DNA from: Deinococcus radiotolerans
GTDB taxonomy: Bacteria > Deinococcota > Deinococci > Deinococcales > Deinococcaceae
Length of the DNA: 64,000 bases
Direction: 5' to 3'
NCBI RefSeq assembly: GCF_014647435.1
Contig: NZ_BMPE01000002.1
Span: forward strand, 124,001 to 188,000
The position numbers and the translations under genes are program-made. Shown here piece after piece: positions 16,945 through 27,520 of this stretch (the first letter of the stretch is position 1; every line of letters starts with the position of its first letter). Under the pieces are notes generated by a model. It was not told where the DNA came from, did not search any database, and saw only the letters and a program-made list of their open reading frames with translations.

Positions 16945-16983
16945 GGCGGGTCGATTCACACGACCTGCCGGGCTGGAGCGCGC

Positions 16984-16989
16984 TATCAT
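16984..16989 (+). promoter_or_regulatory. Leaderless -10 box for the phosphoesterase gene
   Basis: TATCAT is separated by seven bases from the GTG start at 16997. Confidence 0.6.
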
Positions 16990-16996
16990 CGGCGCT

Positions 16997-17749
16997 GTGC
17001 GGCTGCTGCTGCTGTCTGATACCCACGCGAATTACACCGCCCTGCAGGCGGTTCTGACCGACGCCGCCGCGCGCCGGTACGATCAGGTCATTCACCTGGG
17101 CGACGCCTTGGGGTACGGCCCGCACCCGCGCGAGGTGCTGGACGCGCTGCGGGACCTGGACGCCACCTGCGTGCTCGGCAATCACGACGACATGCTCCTT
17201 CAGTACGCCGATGGTCGGCGGGAGGCGAAGGACTCGATTGTCAGTCAGGCCCTCACGTGGCAGCTCAAGCGCCTCGCCGAGCGGGACGTGGCCTGGGTGC
17301 GCTCGTGGCGCGACGGCATTGATGATCCGGACGTCGGGGCGCGCTACCGGCACGGCACGCCCGTCAGCCTGGATCACTACACGGATTCCGTCCCGGCGGC
17401 CCGCGAGGCCTTCGCGCAGTGGCAGGGCCGCCTGGGCTTCGTGGGGCACACGCACATCCCGGCCGTGTACGCCACGCTGAACAGCCCGGTGGGCGACTGG
17501 GTGAAGGTGCAGACGTTCCCGGACGGCGGGAGTTACATGGTGCCGCCCAGCACGCGCGTGATCCTGAATCCCGGCAGCGTGGGGCAGCCGCGGGACGGGA
17601 ACCCGAAGGCCAGTTACGCCATCTACGATTCGGCGCGCGGGTACTTCGAAGTGTTCCGCGTGGCCTACGACGTCGGGCGGGCGCAGGAGGCGGCGCTGGA
17701 GGCCGGGCTGCCGCCGGTGCTGGCCGCGCGGCTGGCCATAGGGAAGTAG
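16997..17749 (+). CDS. Calcineurin-like metallophosphoesterase
   Basis: 250-residue soluble phosphoesterase with all the metal motifs: LLSDTHANY (DxH), [10 protein letters not shown] (GDxxG), VLGNHDDML (GNHD), and the late [12 protein letters not shown] (GHTH). It resembles the YfcE/MJ0936-type group that hydrolyses phosphodiesters. The [19 protein letters not shown] block is typical of the same group. The substrate is unknown. The GTG start follows the TATCAT box. It is six bases upstream of holB, so the two are probably one transcript. Confidence 0.88.
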   Translation: MRLLLLSDTHANYTALQAVLTDAAARRYDQVIHLGDALGYGPHPREVLDALRDLDATCVLGNHDDMLLQYADGRREAKDSIVSQALTWQLKRLAERDVAWVRSWRDGIDDPDVGARYRHGTPVSLDHYTDSVPAAREAFAQWQGRLGFVGHTHIPAVYATLNSPVGDWVKVQTFPDGGSYMVPPSTRVILNPGSVGQPRDGNPKASYAIYDSARGYFEVFRVAYDVGRAQEAALEAGLPPVLAARLAIGK

Positions 17750-17755
17750 GCGCGC

Positions 17756-18691
17756 GTGACCGCTGCCGCTGACCTGCACGGGCCGCTGCTGGAGCAGACG
17801 GGCGCCTTCCGTGGCAACGCGCTGCTGCTGACCGGCCCGGCCCGCGTGGGGAAGCTGGACGTGGCGCGCGCCGTGGCCGCGCAGCACAACTGCACCGGAG
17901 AGAGGGGAATGTACGGCGAGGCGTGCGGGCAGTGCGCGTCGTGTAGGGCGCTGGCGGCCGGCGCGCACCCGGACGTGCTGCTCGTCGAGCCGCGCGCCAC
18001 CACCTCGACCGGCAAGGCCGCGCGCCGCAAGCTGATTCCCATCGGTGCGGTCCTCAGCGCGCGCGATAAGGCCCGCGAGTACGAAACGCACGTGTTCGAG
18101 TTCCTGGAGGTGCGGCCCACCTTCGCGCGGCGCGTGGTGATCGTGCAGGGCGCCGAGTACCTGGGCCCGGAAGCGGCGAACGCCCTGCTGAAACTGGTGG
18201 AGGAACCCCCGCACGGCGCGCTGTTCGTGTTCCTGGCGGAGGACCTGCGCGCCGTGCTGCCCACCATCGTGAGCCGCAGCGCCCGCCTGAACGTCACCCC
18301 GGTCAGTGACCCGGCACTGGAACGCGCCCTGCTGCGCGCCGGACAGGAGCCCGACGCGGAACTCGTGGCGTTCGCCGCCGGACGCGCCGGTGTCCTGGGT
18401 GACCCGGAGCCCGTGCGGGCCGCCCTTCAGGACGCCCGTGAACTCACGAACGCGCTGGGTGAGAGTCTGCTGGGCGCGCTGGAGGCCGCCGAGGCGCTGG
18501 AGAAACGCTTCAACCCCGCCTGGCATCCCGAGACGCTGCGCTTCACGTGGCGGGACCAGCCCCCGCACGTCCGGGCGCGTGCCGACGCCGCCCTGACCGC
18601 CCTTCAGGAGGCGTTGGAGGCGTACGCCAGTCCCAGCCTGAGCTTCCAAGTGTTCGCGCTGGCCCTGCGGGACGCGTTCGGGCACGCCTGA
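17756..18691 (+). CDS. holB: DNA polymerase III delta-prime subunit
   Basis: Clamp-loader subunit, 311 residues. The AAA+ Walker A is a variant, GPARVGKLD, which keeps GK but not the following T/S, fitting a stator that hydrolyses ATP poorly or not at all. A zinc module has four cysteines in [32 protein letters not shown] Walker B context, [11 protein letters not shown] and the sensor region TIVSRSA follow; the usual SRC cysteine is replaced by Ser. The start is GTG at 17756. It follows the phosphoesterase gene by six bases. Confidence 0.88.
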   Translation: MTAAADLHGPLLEQTGAFRGNALLLTGPARVGKLDVARAVAAQHNCTGERGMYGEACGQCASCRALAAGAHPDVLLVEPRATTSTGKAARRKLIPIGAVLSARDKAREYETHVFEFLEVRPTFARRVVIVQGAEYLGPEAANALLKLVEEPPHGALFVFLAEDLRAVLPTIVSRSARLNVTPVSDPALERALLRAGQEPDAELVAFAAGRAGVLGDPEPVRAALQDARELTNALGESLLGALEAAEALEKRFNPAWHPETLRFTWRDQPPHVRARADAALTALQEALEAYASPSLSFQVFALALRDAFGHA

Positions 18692-18711
18692 ACCGGCTCC
18701 GGCCCCCGGCG

Positions 18712-18717
18712 TAGACT
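18712..18717 (+). promoter_or_regulatory. Leaderless -10 box for the MBL hydrolase gene
   Basis: TAGACT is followed by seven bases and the ATG at 18725. Confidence 0.55.
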
Positions 18718-18724
18718 GCCGGGC

Positions 18725-19369
18725 ATGAGTGCTCCTTTCACGCATGGCGCGGTGCGCCTCTGGTCGGTGCCGACCGGCCCCATCCAGGAAAACGCCATTC
18801 TGATCGCCGGGGCCCAGAACGAGGGCTTCCTGATCGATCCGGGCGATGACGCCGAGCGCCTGCTGACGCTGGTGCGTGGATCCGGCGTGACGGTCCGCGG
18901 CATCCTGCTCACGCACGCGCACTTCGATCACATCGGGGCCGTGCAGCCGCTGCGTGAGGCGCTGAACGTCCCGGTGTGGCTGCACCCGGCGGACCTGCCT
19001 CTGTACCACGCGGGCGCGCAGAGTGCCGCCCGCTGGAACCTCCCGTTCATGCAGCCTGCCGACCCCGACCACGAGATCACGCCAGGGCAGACCTTCACGG
19101 CAGGCGACCTGACCCTCACGGCGCGCTTCCTGCCCGGGCACGCGCCGGGGCACGTGGTGTTCACCGCGCCGGGCCTCGTGGTCGCCGGCGACACCCTGTT
19201 CCGGGGCGGGATTGGCCGCACGGACCTGCCGGGCGGGAACCACCCGCAGCTCCTGTCGGGCATCCGGGAGCAACTGCTGACCCTGCCGGGCGACACGGCG
19301 GTGTACCCCGGGCACGGGCCGCGCACCACCATCGCGGCGGAAGCGCAGATGAACCCCTTCCTGCAATGA
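18725..19369 (+). CDS. MBL-fold hydrolase (glyoxalase II-like)
   Basis: 214-residue metallo-beta-lactamase-fold protein. The metal motif is THAHFDHIG, with further ligands in [16 protein letters not shown] and [23 protein letters not shown] and the RTDLPGGN region match the small hydroxyacylglutathione hydrolase-like group common in bacteria. True glyoxalase II function is unproven because the C-terminal glutathione-binding part of GloB is missing at this length. It is monocistronic, ending at a strong hairpin shared with the subtilase gene. Confidence 0.85.
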   Translation: MSAPFTHGAVRLWSVPTGPIQENAILIAGAQNEGFLIDPGDDAERLLTLVRGSGVTVRGILLTHAHFDHIGAVQPLREALNVPVWLHPADLPLYHAGAQSAARWNLPFMQPADPDHEITPGQTFTAGDLTLTARFLPGHAPGHVVFTAPGLVVAGDTLFRGGIGRTDLPGGNHPQLLSGIREQLLTLPGDTAVYPGHGPRTTIAAEAQMNPFLQ

Positions 19370-19373
19370 CGCG

Positions 19374-19406
19374 GGCGCCGCGCCCCGTTTAGTGGGGCGC
19401 GGCGCC
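19374..19406. terminator. Bidirectional hairpin between the MBL and subtilase genes
   Basis: GGCGCCGCGCCCC and GGGGCGCGGCGCC form a perfect 13-bp stem with a 7-nt loop containing GTTTAG. It lies four bases after one stop and twelve after the other. Confidence 0.7.
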
Positions 19407-19418
19407 GGGTGTCGGGGC

Positions 19419-20747
19419 TTAGAAGCCGCTGACGTTCAGGCGGCCGCCGGTGACGGTCTTGCCGCTGAGGCTGGCGGTGGGGGTGGCGCTGCTCAGCACC
19501 GCCGCGCGGATCTGGGCGGCCGTCGCGCCCGCGTGGGTGCTGGCGTACAGGGCCACGCCGCCCGTCACGTGCGGGGTGGCCATGCTGGTGCCGTTGTAGC
19601 TGCTGTACGTGTTGTACGGCACGCTGCTGGTGATGGCCACGCCGGGCGCGCCGATGTCCACGGTGGTCTTCCCGTACTGGCTGAACGAGGCCAGCGCGCC
19701 GTTCTTGTCGATGGCAGCCACAGCGATCACGCTGTCGTACCCGGCCCCGGCCTTCGTGTCGTAGTTGCTGGGGTAACTGGCGGTCGCGTCGTTGTCCGTG
19801 CCGCTGTTCCCGGCCGCCGCGATGAACAGGATGTCTGCCTTGGCGGCGCCCACGATGGAGTCCAGCAGCGCCTGCGAGAACCCGCCGCCGCCCCAGCTGT
19901 TGTTCAGCGCGACGATGTTCAGGCCGTGGCGGTTCTTGAGGTCCACGAAGTAGTTGATGGCCTTGATCGCGTCGGCGCTGTTGCCACCGCGGCGCCCCAG
20001 GAACTTCCCGCTGATGAACGTCACGTTGTGGTTCACGCCGACCACGCCGCCGTCGTTCGCGGTGCCGCCGATCGTGCCGGCCACGTGCGTGCCGTGCGCG
20101 TCCAGGCTGCCGCGCGTGCCGCCGTCATAGACGGTGTTGTCGTTGTTCGCGAAGTCCCAGCCGCGCGTGTCGTCAATGTACCCGTTGCCGTCGTTGTCCT
20201 TCCCGTCGGCCGGGTCGAAGGGGTTCAGCCACGCGTTGCCCTTGAGGTCCGGGTGGTCGAACTGGTACCCCTCGTCGATGATGCCCACGTACACGCCCTT
20301 GCTGCCGGTGTGCCCGGCGGCCCAAGCGGTCTCGGCGCCCGAGCCGAAGTTGCCTTTCATGCCCCACAGCGTGCCGTTGGTGTAGTAGCTGTCGGTGGGC
20401 AGTGCCTGGGTCTGGTACGTCCAGTTGGGTTCCGCGAAGCGCACGAGGCCGCTGGCCTGAAGCTGCTGCGCTTTGGCCAGCACGCCCTGCCCGTCGGTGA
20501 TGCGGGCGCGCAGCAGCGCCGCGCCGTTCACGGTGGACAGCGTCTCGACGGACTGCACGCCCAGCGCGCTGAGGCTGGTCAGCGCCTGGCTGCTGACCCC
20601 ACTCTTGAGTTGCACGAGCAGTTCCCCGTCCACGAAGGCGGGCGCGGCGGCCTGCGCGGCGTCGGGCGTGATCTGCGCGGGGGTCTGTCCGCAGGCGGCA
20701 AGGAGAACGGAAAGGGTGAGCAGGCCAAACAGACGGGTACGGTTCAT
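19419..20747 (-). CDS. Subtilisin-like serine protease (S8), secreted lipoprotein
   Basis: 442 residues. The signal peptide ends in VLLAACGQ, a lipobox. An inhibitor I9-like propeptide (about 35-110) precedes the catalytic domain. The triad is Asp158 (IIDEGYQFDHPDL), His218 (DAHGTHVAG) and Ser388 (NGTSMATPH), with the oxyanion Asn in ALNNSWGGGG. It is likely an extracellular or surface protease, of which Deinococcus encodes several. The ATG at 20747 is chosen because GGAGG lies four bases upstream and the signal peptide begins there; the open frame continues upstream without similarity. Confidence 0.92.
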   Translation of the reverse strand: MNRTRLFGLLTLSVLLAACGQTPAQITPDAAQAAAPAFVDGELLVQLKSGVSSQALTSLSALGVQSVETLSTVNGAALLRARITDGQGVLAKAQQLQASGLVRFAEPNWTYQTQALPTDSYYTNGTLWGMKGNFGSGAETAWAAGHTGSKGVYVGIIDEGYQFDHPDLKGNAWLNPFDPADGKDNDGNGYIDDTRGWDFANNDNTVYDGGTRGSLDAHGTHVAGTIGGTANDGGVVGVNHNVTFISGKFLGRRGGNSADAIKAINYFVDLKNRHGLNIVALNNSWGGGGFSQALLDSIVGAAKADILFIAAAGNSGTDNDATASYPSNYDTKAGAGYDSVIAVAAIDKNGALASFSQYGKTTVDIGAPGVAITSSVPYNTYSSYNGTSMATPHVTGGVALYASTHAGATAAQIRAAVLSSATPTASLSGKTVTGGRLNVSGF

Positions 20748-20968
20748 GCAGCCTCCGGCGTGATGGGGCGCGGGGCCCGTCACGGTGAGTGGAACGGATG
20801 GAACGGTCTGCAAACCATAGGCCGCTGCGCAATCGGTCATTTGTGAAACGAATTCCATTACTTTCCCCGCCATCTGGGGGTAGCGCAGAGGGCAGAGCGG
20901 CTGTGGTGCAGCAGGCGGGCGGGCCAGTGGGTAGGGCAGACCCCTGATCGCCTCTGGCGCATGCAACA

Positions 20969-21655
<687 letters not shown>

Positions 21656-21700
21656 GCCGCGCCCGGTCAGCGGCAGAAGTGTCAGTTCAACTCAGTAGAG

Positions 21701-21736
21701 AGGCGGCGGCTGGGACACTGTCCCGGACCGCCGCCT
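21701..21736 (+). terminator. Two-part hairpin after the DUF2270 gene
   Basis: AGGCGGCGG/CCGCCGCCT encloses a second stem GGGAC-act-GTCCC. The structure lies between convergent genes. Confidence 0.65.
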
Positions 21737-21763
21737 GCCCACACCCGTGGCCTGCCGGGTGAA

Positions 21764-22123
21764 TCAGCGGCGTCCGCCGTACTTGGGTGCGCCCTTGCGG
21801 ACCCCGGCGTAGCGGTTGCGTTCCTTGCGGCGCTGCGCGCTGCTGCCCTGTCCGGGTTTACCGGGCGCGGCGGTCGGCGCGCGGCGGGGCGCGAAGGTGT
21901 CCAGGGTCAGGAAGCGCGCGGCCGGGATGTACAGCAGCAGCACGAACAGCAGGCTGCCCCACCACGTATTCAGGGTGTCCTTGAGGGGCGTGAGTTGCAG
22001 CAGGCCGCTCAGGAGCGTGGCGATCAGGGCGAACAGCACGACCCGCACGGTCAGTTTCAGCATCTTGCCGGCCGTGAAGCCCGGCGCGGGGTCCGGCGTG
22101 GTCAGCCAGCGCCAGAGGTTCAC
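21764..22123 (-). CDS. Small basic-tailed membrane protein, unknown function
   Basis: 119 residues. Two hydrophobic helices (about 25-45 and 55-75) are followed by a cytosolic tail very rich in Arg, Lys, Pro and Gly, ending near KYGGRR. I do not recognise a family. The GTG start overlaps the stop of the upstream gene (GTGA), so it is translationally coupled to the 298-residue protein and may work with it. The basic tail could bind RNA or nucleoid, which is only a guess. Confidence 0.6.
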   Translation of the reverse strand: MNLWRWLTTPDPAPGFTAGKMLKLTVRVVLFALIATLLSGLLQLTPLKDTLNTWWGSLLFVLLLYIPAARFLTLDTFAPRRAPTAAPGKPGQGSSAQRRKERNRYAGVRKGAPKYGGRR

Positions 22124-23016
22124 GCGCCGTCCTCCACGCTGTCGGCCGGACTCGGTGCGCGCGTCACGCCGCCCAGGGTCACGCGGTCCCGGAACGCGGT
22201 GAGTTCCGGGAAGTCCGTCTGCCCGTCCACGTTCAGCAGCAGCGTGGGCTTGTGCTGCCGCTCGGCAAGGCGGCTGACCGCGGTGGCGGTCGAGCCGTCC
22301 CGCGCGCCACTGACGAACAGGAAGCCCTTCACGGCGCCCTTGCCGCCCAGCAGTGACACCGCGCCGAACAGTTCACGGTCCCCGGTGGTCGCGCGGGGCT
22401 GCTCCATGCGCTCGGCGCGCTTCAGGACGTCCGCGACCGGCAGTTCGTGGCTGAACACACCGTACAGGCCCAGCTCATCCAGCGCCGCGCGCAGCGGAGT
22501 GGCGACCAGCGGCTCGCTCAGCAGGGCGCGCGGGCCGATCACGGCGACCGTCGTGCGGCTCGCGCGGGTCAGGGCGGGCTGCGCGGCGCGTGGGTCCTGC
22601 GCCATGGGCCGCACCTTCTCCAGCGCGAGCCGCACCCGCCCGGCGTTTTGCGACACCCGCAGGCCCAGCTCGGTCGCGGCGCCCTCCAGGCCGTCGGGGC
22701 CGTCGGGCACGCCAATCAGGGCCGGCAGGCCGCTGATGCGGCGCGCCAGCAGGTCGGGCAGCGCCTCACTCCAGGCGTCGCCGGTCACGGCCGGCCACTG
22801 CGGGACCAGCACGGCGTCCACGCGGCCCATCGACAGGATGCGGCCCAGTGCGAGCTGCACGCCCAGCGGTTCGTTCGGCAGGCTTTCGCGGCCCAGCGTC
22901 AGGGCCTCCGTGTCGTCCAGGGCGGGCAGGACGGGCTCTGAGCCCAGTTCCTTCAGGAACGCCGCCCAGTAGCCCGGGAGGCGCGCGGCGTGAGTTTCAA
23001 GCAGACCAACCCTCAT
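22120..23016 (-). CDS. Uncharacterised protein resembling 2-hydroxyacyl-CoA dehydratase activator-type (DUF2229) proteins
   Basis: 298 residues. The opening [20 protein letters not shown] followed by LKELG resembles the start of DUF2229 proteins, which begin MKVGIPRAL..Y...W..FF.ELG. In that family the next block holds an iron-sulfur cysteine in a C-x-P motif; here the matching stretch is ESLPNEPLG, with no cysteine, and the whole protein appears to lack cysteine. Any similarity therefore suggests a non-iron-sulfur relative. The second half contains [14 protein letters not shown] and [14 protein letters not shown]. The start is supported by a TACACT box seven bases upstream. Confidence 0.5.
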   Translation of the reverse strand: MRVGLLETHAARLPGYWAAFLKELGSEPVLPALDDTEALTLGRESLPNEPLGVQLALGRILSMGRVDAVLVPQWPAVTGDAWSEALPDLLARRISGLPALIGVPDGPDGLEGAATELGLRVSQNAGRVRLALEKVRPMAQDPRAAQPALTRASRTTVAVIGPRALLSEPLVATPLRAALDELGLYGVFSHELPVADVLKRAERMEQPRATTGDRELFGAVSLLGGKGAVKGFLFVSGARDGSTATAVSRLAERQHKPTLLLNVDGQTDFPELTAFRDRVTLGGVTRAPSPADSVEDGA

Positions 23017-23023
23017 TCTGAAC

Positions 23024-23029
23024 AGTGTA
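23024..23029 (-). promoter_or_regulatory. Leaderless -10 box for the DUF2229-like gene
   Basis: TACACT on the minus strand is separated by seven bases from the ATG at 23016. Confidence 0.55.
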
Positions 23030-23075
23030 CCCGCGCCGGGCGGGGGCAGGTGTCCGCCGCCCCGCCGCCCGCGGC

Positions 23076-23780
23076 TCAGCCGCTGCCTTCCTCCGCCTCC
23101 ACCTTGCCTTCCTGCTTGGCCTGCGTGGCCTTCTCCGCGACTTCCACGTCGTGATCATCGATGTGCCGCTGCTCGGTGTGATGTTCAAACAGTTCCTGCC
23201 GGGCGCGCAGCTTCGACTGCGGCTGCCCCAGGTCGCCGCCACTGCCGCGGTGCACCCGCTGAAAGAACACCAGCGCCCCCCCCGCCAGCGCCAGCGCACC
23301 CGCGAAGTACAGCGTGTCCAGCGGCTTGTCCCAGCGCACGAAGTGCTCCAGGAAGGTCACGCCTAGAATCACGATGATCACCGACACGACCTTCTGCTCC
23401 AGATCCGCGAGGCTCTCCACGCCCAGCGCCGAGGTCAGGTTCAGCGGCGTGATGAACAGCGAATACAGCCCCACCCCAATCAGGTAGAACACCACCGCCT
23501 TGAGCATGGTGCTCACGATCTCCAGGAACTCCACGGCCAGCCGCCCCTGCTGACTGGCGATCCCCTGCGTGAACGTGTCGTGCCACGAATCGTAGATGGT
23601 GTGCAGCGCCAGCAGCGTCCCCTGAAGGAACAGGCTGAACGACACGAGCAGCACGGCCACCACGGCGATCAGCACCACGAAGCGCGTGCGGCCGATCACT
23701 TCGCTGAACCACTCGCGCTTCGACGGTTCAGGCGTGGGGGGCCGGGGTGGGCCAGAGGGAGACCGGGTCACGCTTCCCAT
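23076..23780 (-). CDS. UPF0114/YqhA-like membrane protein
   Basis: 234 residues. Four hydrophobic segments: [53 protein letters not shown] and the [18 protein letters not shown] helix. The order and the [22 protein letters not shown] block match the UPF0114 (YqhA) family, whose role is unknown. The C-terminal 60 residues are charged and extra relative to the family, with many His, Glu, Lys and Gln. The N-terminal 20 residues are proline rich. The 5' end overlaps the antisense region just upstream of the APH gene. Confidence 0.65.
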   Translation of the reverse strand: MGSVTRSPSGPPRPPTPEPSKREWFSEVIGRTRFVVLIAVVAVLLVSFSLFLQGTLLALHTIYDSWHDTFTQGIASQQGRLAVEFLEIVSTMLKAVVFYLIGVGLYSLFITPLNLTSALGVESLADLEQKVVSVIIVILGVTFLEHFVRWDKPLDTLYFAGALALAGGALVFFQRVHRGSGGDLGQPQSKLRARQELFEHHTEQRHIDDHDVEVAEKATQAKQEGKVEAEEGSG

Positions 23781-23862
23781 GATGCCGGGCGGCGCGGCGC
23801 GCGCGGACCGGGCGGAGCTTCACGCTTGCCTGAAGGTCAGGGCCGCTGCCAGACTGCCCGGC

Positions 23863-24648
23863 GTGACTGACGCGCCTGACCGCCCCACCCTCCCTGACGC
23901 CCTGAAACGCGTGTTGCCTGCCGCCCGCTGGGAACGCGTGAGTGGCGGCCAGAGCGGCGCGCAGGTCTGGCGATCCACCCGCTACGTGCTGAAGGTGCAG
24001 CCCCGCACCCCGCACCCGGTCAGCACCCTGCAACAGGAACGCGAGCGGCTGCGCTGGCTGGCCGGGCGCATCCCCGCGCCGCAGGTCGTGGCCTTCGAGG
24101 TCGAAGAGAACCAGGAATTCCTGGCGATGACCCGCCTGAACGGCATACCCATGAGCCACCCGGACGCGCGGCTGCACCCCGAACGGGTCGTGAACCTGCT
24201 CGCGCGCGCACTACGGGAACTGCACGCCCTGCCCCTGCGGGACTGCCCGTTCCGGCAGACGCTGGACGTCACTCTGCCGCTGGCCCGCGAGCGCGTGCAG
24301 GCCGGCCTGATCGACGGTAGCGACTTCGACGATGACCGCGCTGGCCGCAGCCCCGTCAGTGTCTTCAACGAACTGGCCCGCACCCGCCCCGCGCAGGACG
24401 ACCTGGTCGTGACGCACGGGGACGCCACGCTGGACAACATCATCCTGAACGGGGAGTTTGTCGAGGGCCTCATTGACGTGGGCCGACTCGGGATTGCCGA
24501 CCGACACGCCGACCTGGCCCTCGCCTGGCGCAGCGTTCGCAGTGAACTGGGCGAACGTTACGCCGGGATGTTCCTCGACCTGTACGGCCGCGCCCTCGTG
24601 GACGACTCGAAGCTCGCTTACTACCGCCTGCACGACGAACTGTTCTGA
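23863..24648 (+). CDS. Aminoglycoside 3'-phosphotransferase family kinase
   Basis: 261 residues, close to the 264 usual for APH(3'). The ATP-binding lysine is in YVLKVQP, the catalytic block is [14 protein letters not shown] (HGD...N) and the metal block is [31 protein letters not shown] and the C-terminal YRLHDELF also match APH(3'), which end in a conserved aromatic/LDE(F/L)F. It may confer resistance to kanamycin-type drugs or phosphorylate another hydroxyl substrate. The start is the GTG at 23863, preceded by a CAGACT box seven bases away. There is no mobile element beside it, and base use matches its neighbours. Confidence 0.82.
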   Translation: MTDAPDRPTLPDALKRVLPAARWERVSGGQSGAQVWRSTRYVLKVQPRTPHPVSTLQQERERLRWLAGRIPAPQVVAFEVEENQEFLAMTRLNGIPMSHPDARLHPERVVNLLARALRELHALPLRDCPFRQTLDVTLPLARERVQAGLIDGSDFDDDRAGRSPVSVFNELARTRPAQDDLVVTHGDATLDNIILNGEFVEGLIDVGRLGIADRHADLALAWRSVRSELGERYAGMFLDLYGRALVDDSKLAYYRLHDELF

Positions 24649-24651
24649 GGA

Positions 24652-24675
24652 GTGTGGGCCAAGAGCGTCCCACAC
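24652..24675. terminator. Hairpin between the APH and HTH genes
   Basis: GTGTGGG and CCCACAC form a 7-bp stem with a 10-nt loop between convergent genes. Confidence 0.5.
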
Positions 24676-24684
24676 CCGCGCCTC

Positions 24685-25074
24685 TTACGCTCTGACCCAG
24701 TTGCGCAGGTAGTCAGCCACCAGTTCGCTGACGTTCACGCCGTCGCGAGTGGCTTTCTCGATCTGCGCGGCTTTCTCCTCGCGGGTGAGGGGCAGCCACA
24801 GGGCCACATACTCCTGGCCGCCTTCCTGCTTGAATTCCCCACCCAGCTCATCCCGCTGCACGAATCCAGTCTTGTCCATGTTTTCCTCCGTACCGGCCTG
24901 CATCAGCCAGTGGATCACGCGGGCTTTCAGGAAACGCCACTCCCGGCCCACCTTGCGGCCCGGGATCTCACCGCTCCGCACCAAGGCGTACGCGGTGGTC
25001 TCGCTGACCTTCAGGTAGGCGGCCAGTTCCTCCAGGGTCAGGACCTCATCCGTAGGGGTCGCTCCTTCGTTCAT
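24685..25074 (-). CDS. Excisionase-type helix-turn-helix regulator
   Basis: 129 residues. The N-terminal DNA-binding domain LTLEELAAYLKVSETTAYALV followed by GEIPGRKVGREWRF is the excisionase/MerR-like HTH_17 fold. The C-terminal half (from about 65) is helical and charged, with VALWLPLTREEKAAQIEKA and VNVSELVADYLRNWV; the last part looks like a ribbon-helix-helix or dimerisation helix pair. No phage gene is nearby, so this is more likely a chromosomal regulator than a true excisionase. AGGAGG lies five bases upstream of the ATG, and a promoter with repeated boxes lies above it, suggesting autoregulation. Confidence 0.8.
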   Translation of the reverse strand: MNEGATPTDEVLTLEELAAYLKVSETTAYALVRSGEIPGRKVGREWRFLKARVIHWLMQAGTEENMDKTGFVQRDELGGEFKQEGGQEYVALWLPLTREEKAAQIEKATRDGVNVSELVADYLRNWVRA

Positions 25075-25100
25075 ACCGGCACCTCCTGTCAGGTGGGGTT

Positions 25101-25141
25101 ATCTTGCTCTATCTAATGCTTAGTGTCAAGAGATAGTGTCA
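25101..25141 (-). promoter_or_regulatory. Promoter with direct-repeat operator candidate for the HTH gene
   Basis: On the minus strand TTGACA (25129-25124) and CAAGAT (25106-25101) are separated by 17 bases. The -35 overlaps one of two direct copies of TAGTGTCA (plus strand 25121-25128 and 25134-25141), spaced 13 bases apart. A repeated box over the -35 is a natural operator for the adjacent regulator. Confidence 0.6.
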
Positions 25142-25220
25142 GATGATACCGCTTGGTCGCAGGTGAACTTCGTCGGCCCGCCCCCCGTCCACCTGACCGG
25201 CCCATGCTCTACTCAGGCGC

Positions 25221-27443
25221 ATGCGCACCCTCGGCCGACTCGTCTCCCGGCACCCCTGGGCGGTGCTGCTCGCGTGGCTCCTCGCCGCCGCCCTGAGCCT
25301 CCCCTTCGCCGCGCGCGCCCCCGCCGCCCTCACCGCCGACCCCGCCGGAGGCCTGAAGGACTCCGAGGCCACCCGCGTCACCGACCTGCTGCGCGACCGC
25401 TTCGGGGAACGCGACACGAACACCGTCGTCCTCGTCACCCGCAGCACCCCGCCCCTGGGCACCCCACAGGGCGACGCCACCTACCAGCGCTTCCTGAACG
25501 GCTTGGAGGACGTGCCCGGTGTCACCCGCGTCACCGCCGCGCAGGGCGGCGGCCCCTACCGCACCCGCTCCGAGGACGGCACCCTGGCCCTGACCCTCGC
25601 GCAGATTCCGCTGCTCGACGGCGCAAGCGAGACCCTGCGCCGCGTGCGTGCCTACACCGGCCGCACCGAGAGCGCCGCGCTGGACATCCGCGTGACCGGC
25701 GGGCAGGCCATTGCCGACGACTTCACCCACTTCGCCGAGAGCGACACCAAACGCAGCGAACTCGTCGCCCTGCCCCTGATCGGAGCGCTGCTGCTCATCG
25801 TGTTCGGCGCGCTCGTCGCCACCGGCCTCCCGCTGGCCGTCGGGATGCTCAGCATCAGCGTCGCCATGGCTGCCCTGTACGGCCTGACGCACGTCATGGA
25901 CGTCAGCACCTTCGCGCAGAGCGTCATCACCATGCTCGGCTTGGGCGCCGGCATCGACTACGCCCTGCTGATGGTCAACCGCTTCCGGGAAGAGTTAAAC
26001 CGCACGCCTGACTCCCGCCGCGCTGCCGAACGCACCGTGCAGACCGCCGGACGCAGCGTTGCCTTCAGCGGCCTGACCGTCGCCATCGCCATGGCCGGCC
26101 TGATCCTCCCGCCCATTGCGTTCGTGCGGTCCATCGGGATCGGCGGGGTGCTGGCCGTGCTGCTGACGGTCCTCGCCAGCCTCACCGCGCTCCCGGCCCT
26201 GCTGGCGCTGCTGGGTGACCGCGTAAACCACCCGCGCTTCACCCGCCTGAGCTGGGCGCAGAGCGGTGCGGCGTCCGGCGCGTGGACGACCTTCGCGCGG
26301 CGCGTCACCGCCCGCCCCTGGATCGCCGTGCTGACCAGCACCGCCTTCCTGCTGCTGCTCGCCTCACCCGCCCTGAACATCCGCACCGGGTACGCCGGGG
26401 CGTGGGGCCTCACGCCCGGCGTGGAAAGCCGCGACACCCTGAAAGATGTCGAGGCACTCGGCGCAGGTGGCCTCCTCAGCCAGTTCGAGGTGATCCTCGA
26501 CCTGAAAGGCCAGCGTTACACCCCAGAGGGCCGCGCGACATTCCAGGCGCTCGTAACGGACCTGCGGGCCCTGCCCGGCGTGAAGGGCGTCCTCAGCCCC
26601 TTCCTGACCCCCAGCGATCTGGCGGGCACGGATGGGGGCAGCACCGACCAGCTCGCGGCACTCAGCGCCCTCACCACCCGCTCCTTCAGCCGCGACCGCA
26701 CCCTGCTGCGCGTCACCGTCATCCCCGACCGGACCCTCCCAGCCCGCGACATTCCCGCTTTTGAGCGGCAGATCCGGGACACCATCCAGGCCAGCGGCTA
26801 CGCCTACCTGCTCGGCGGCGCACCCGTCGGCGGCGAAGAATTCAGCCGCGCCATCACCAACTCACTGCCCACCGTCGTCCTCGCCGTCTTCGCGGGCACG
26901 TTCCTGCTGCTGATGGTCGCGTTCCGCAGCCTCCTGATCCCCCTCAAGAGCATCCTCATGAACGGCCTGACCGTCGGGGCCGCCATCGGCCTCGTTACCC
27001 TGATCGTGCAGGAAGGCGTCCTGGCCGCGCCCCTCGGCATACCCGGCGACGTCGGCGTGCTCGACGCCAGCCTACCAGTGCTGCTGTTCGCCGTGATGTT
27101 CGGCCTCAGTATGGACTACGAGATCTTCCTGCTGTCCCGCGTGCAGGAGGAATACCTCGCCGGGCACCCCAACGACGAAGCCGTCGTCCGCGCCGTCGGG
27201 CACACCGCCCGCATCATCACCTCGGCCGCCATCATCATGTTCATCGTCTTCAGCGCGTTCATCTTCGGTCGCGTCGTCGCCAGCAAGAGCATCGGCCTGG
27301 GCCTCGCCATCGCCGTCGCCCTCGACGCCACCCTCGTCCGCCTCGTTCTCGTGCCCGCCTTCCTCAAACTCGCCGGGAAGTGGAACTGGTGGCTCCCCGC
27401 CTGGCTCGACAAGCGCCTGCCGCACATCCGCCTCGAACACTGA
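25221..27443 (+). CDS. MMPL family RND transporter
   Basis: 740-residue inner-membrane exporter of the MMPL/RND class, proton-driven. One helix, a periplasmic loop, and a five-helix block containing [20 protein letters not shown] are repeated in the second half with [20 protein letters not shown]. The two GxxxDY motifs are the proton-relay signature of MMPL proteins and SecDF-like RND exporters. Substrates are often lipids or hydrophobic drugs, not determinable here. The ATG at 25221 starts right at the conserved helix [20 protein letters not shown]. It is followed by a strong hairpin, so it is likely monocistronic. Confidence 0.9.
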   Translation: MRTLGRLVSRHPWAVLLAWLLAAALSLPFAARAPAALTADPAGGLKDSEATRVTDLLRDRFGERDTNTVVLVTRSTPPLGTPQGDATYQRFLNGLEDVPGVTRVTAAQGGGPYRTRSEDGTLALTLAQIPLLDGASETLRRVRAYTGRTESAALDIRVTGGQAIADDFTHFAESDTKRSELVALPLIGALLLIVFGALVATGLPLAVGMLSISVAMAALYGLTHVMDVSTFAQSVITMLGLGAGIDYALLMVNRFREELNRTPDSRRAAERTVQTAGRSVAFSGLTVAIAMAGLILPPIAFVRSIGIGGVLAVLLTVLASLTALPALLALLGDRVNHPRFTRLSWAQSGAASGAWTTFARRVTARPWIAVLTSTAFLLLLASPALNIRTGYAGAWGLTPGVESRDTLKDVEALGAGGLLSQFEVILDLKGQRYTPEGRATFQALVTDLRALPGVKGVLSPFLTPSDLAGTDGGSTDQLAALSALTTRSFSRDRTLLRVTVIPDRTLPARDIPAFERQIRDTIQASGYAYLLGGAPVGGEEFSRAITNSLPTVVLAVFAGTFLLLMVAFRSLLIPLKSILMNGLTVGAAIGLVTLIVQEGVLAAPLGIPGDVGVLDASLPVLLFAVMFGLSMDYEIFLLSRVQEEYLAGHPNDEAVVRAVGHTARIITSAAIIMFIVFSAFIFGRVVASKSIGLGLAIAVALDATLVRLVLVPAFLKLAGKWNWWLPAWLDKRLPHIRLEH

Positions 27444-27474
27444 ACAGGGGTCGTGTGGAGTGGGAACACAAGAG

Positions 27475-27509
27475 AGGAGGGGCGACCGCATGTGCAGGTC
27501 GCCCCTCCT
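27475..27509. terminator. Bidirectional hairpin between the MMPL and DedA genes
   Basis: AGGAGGGGCGACC and GGTCGCCCCTCCT form a 13-bp stem with a 9-nt loop between convergent genes. Confidence 0.7.
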
Positions 27510-27520
27510 TCTACCCGCGC

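Noticed and set aside
16448..19366. A 972-codon antisense frame across five plus-strand genes
   Set aside because: It spans several well-supported genes on the other strand and shows no conserved sequence.
22996..23299. Overlapping Trp/Arg-rich frame inside the UPF0114 gene
   Set aside because: It is an out-of-frame shadow of a membrane protein with clear helices in the chosen frame.
23863..25074. The APH-like kinase and excisionase-type regulator as a mobile resistance island
   Set aside because: No integrase, transposase, terminal repeats or shift in base composition surrounds them, and each gene has local-style promoters and hairpins.
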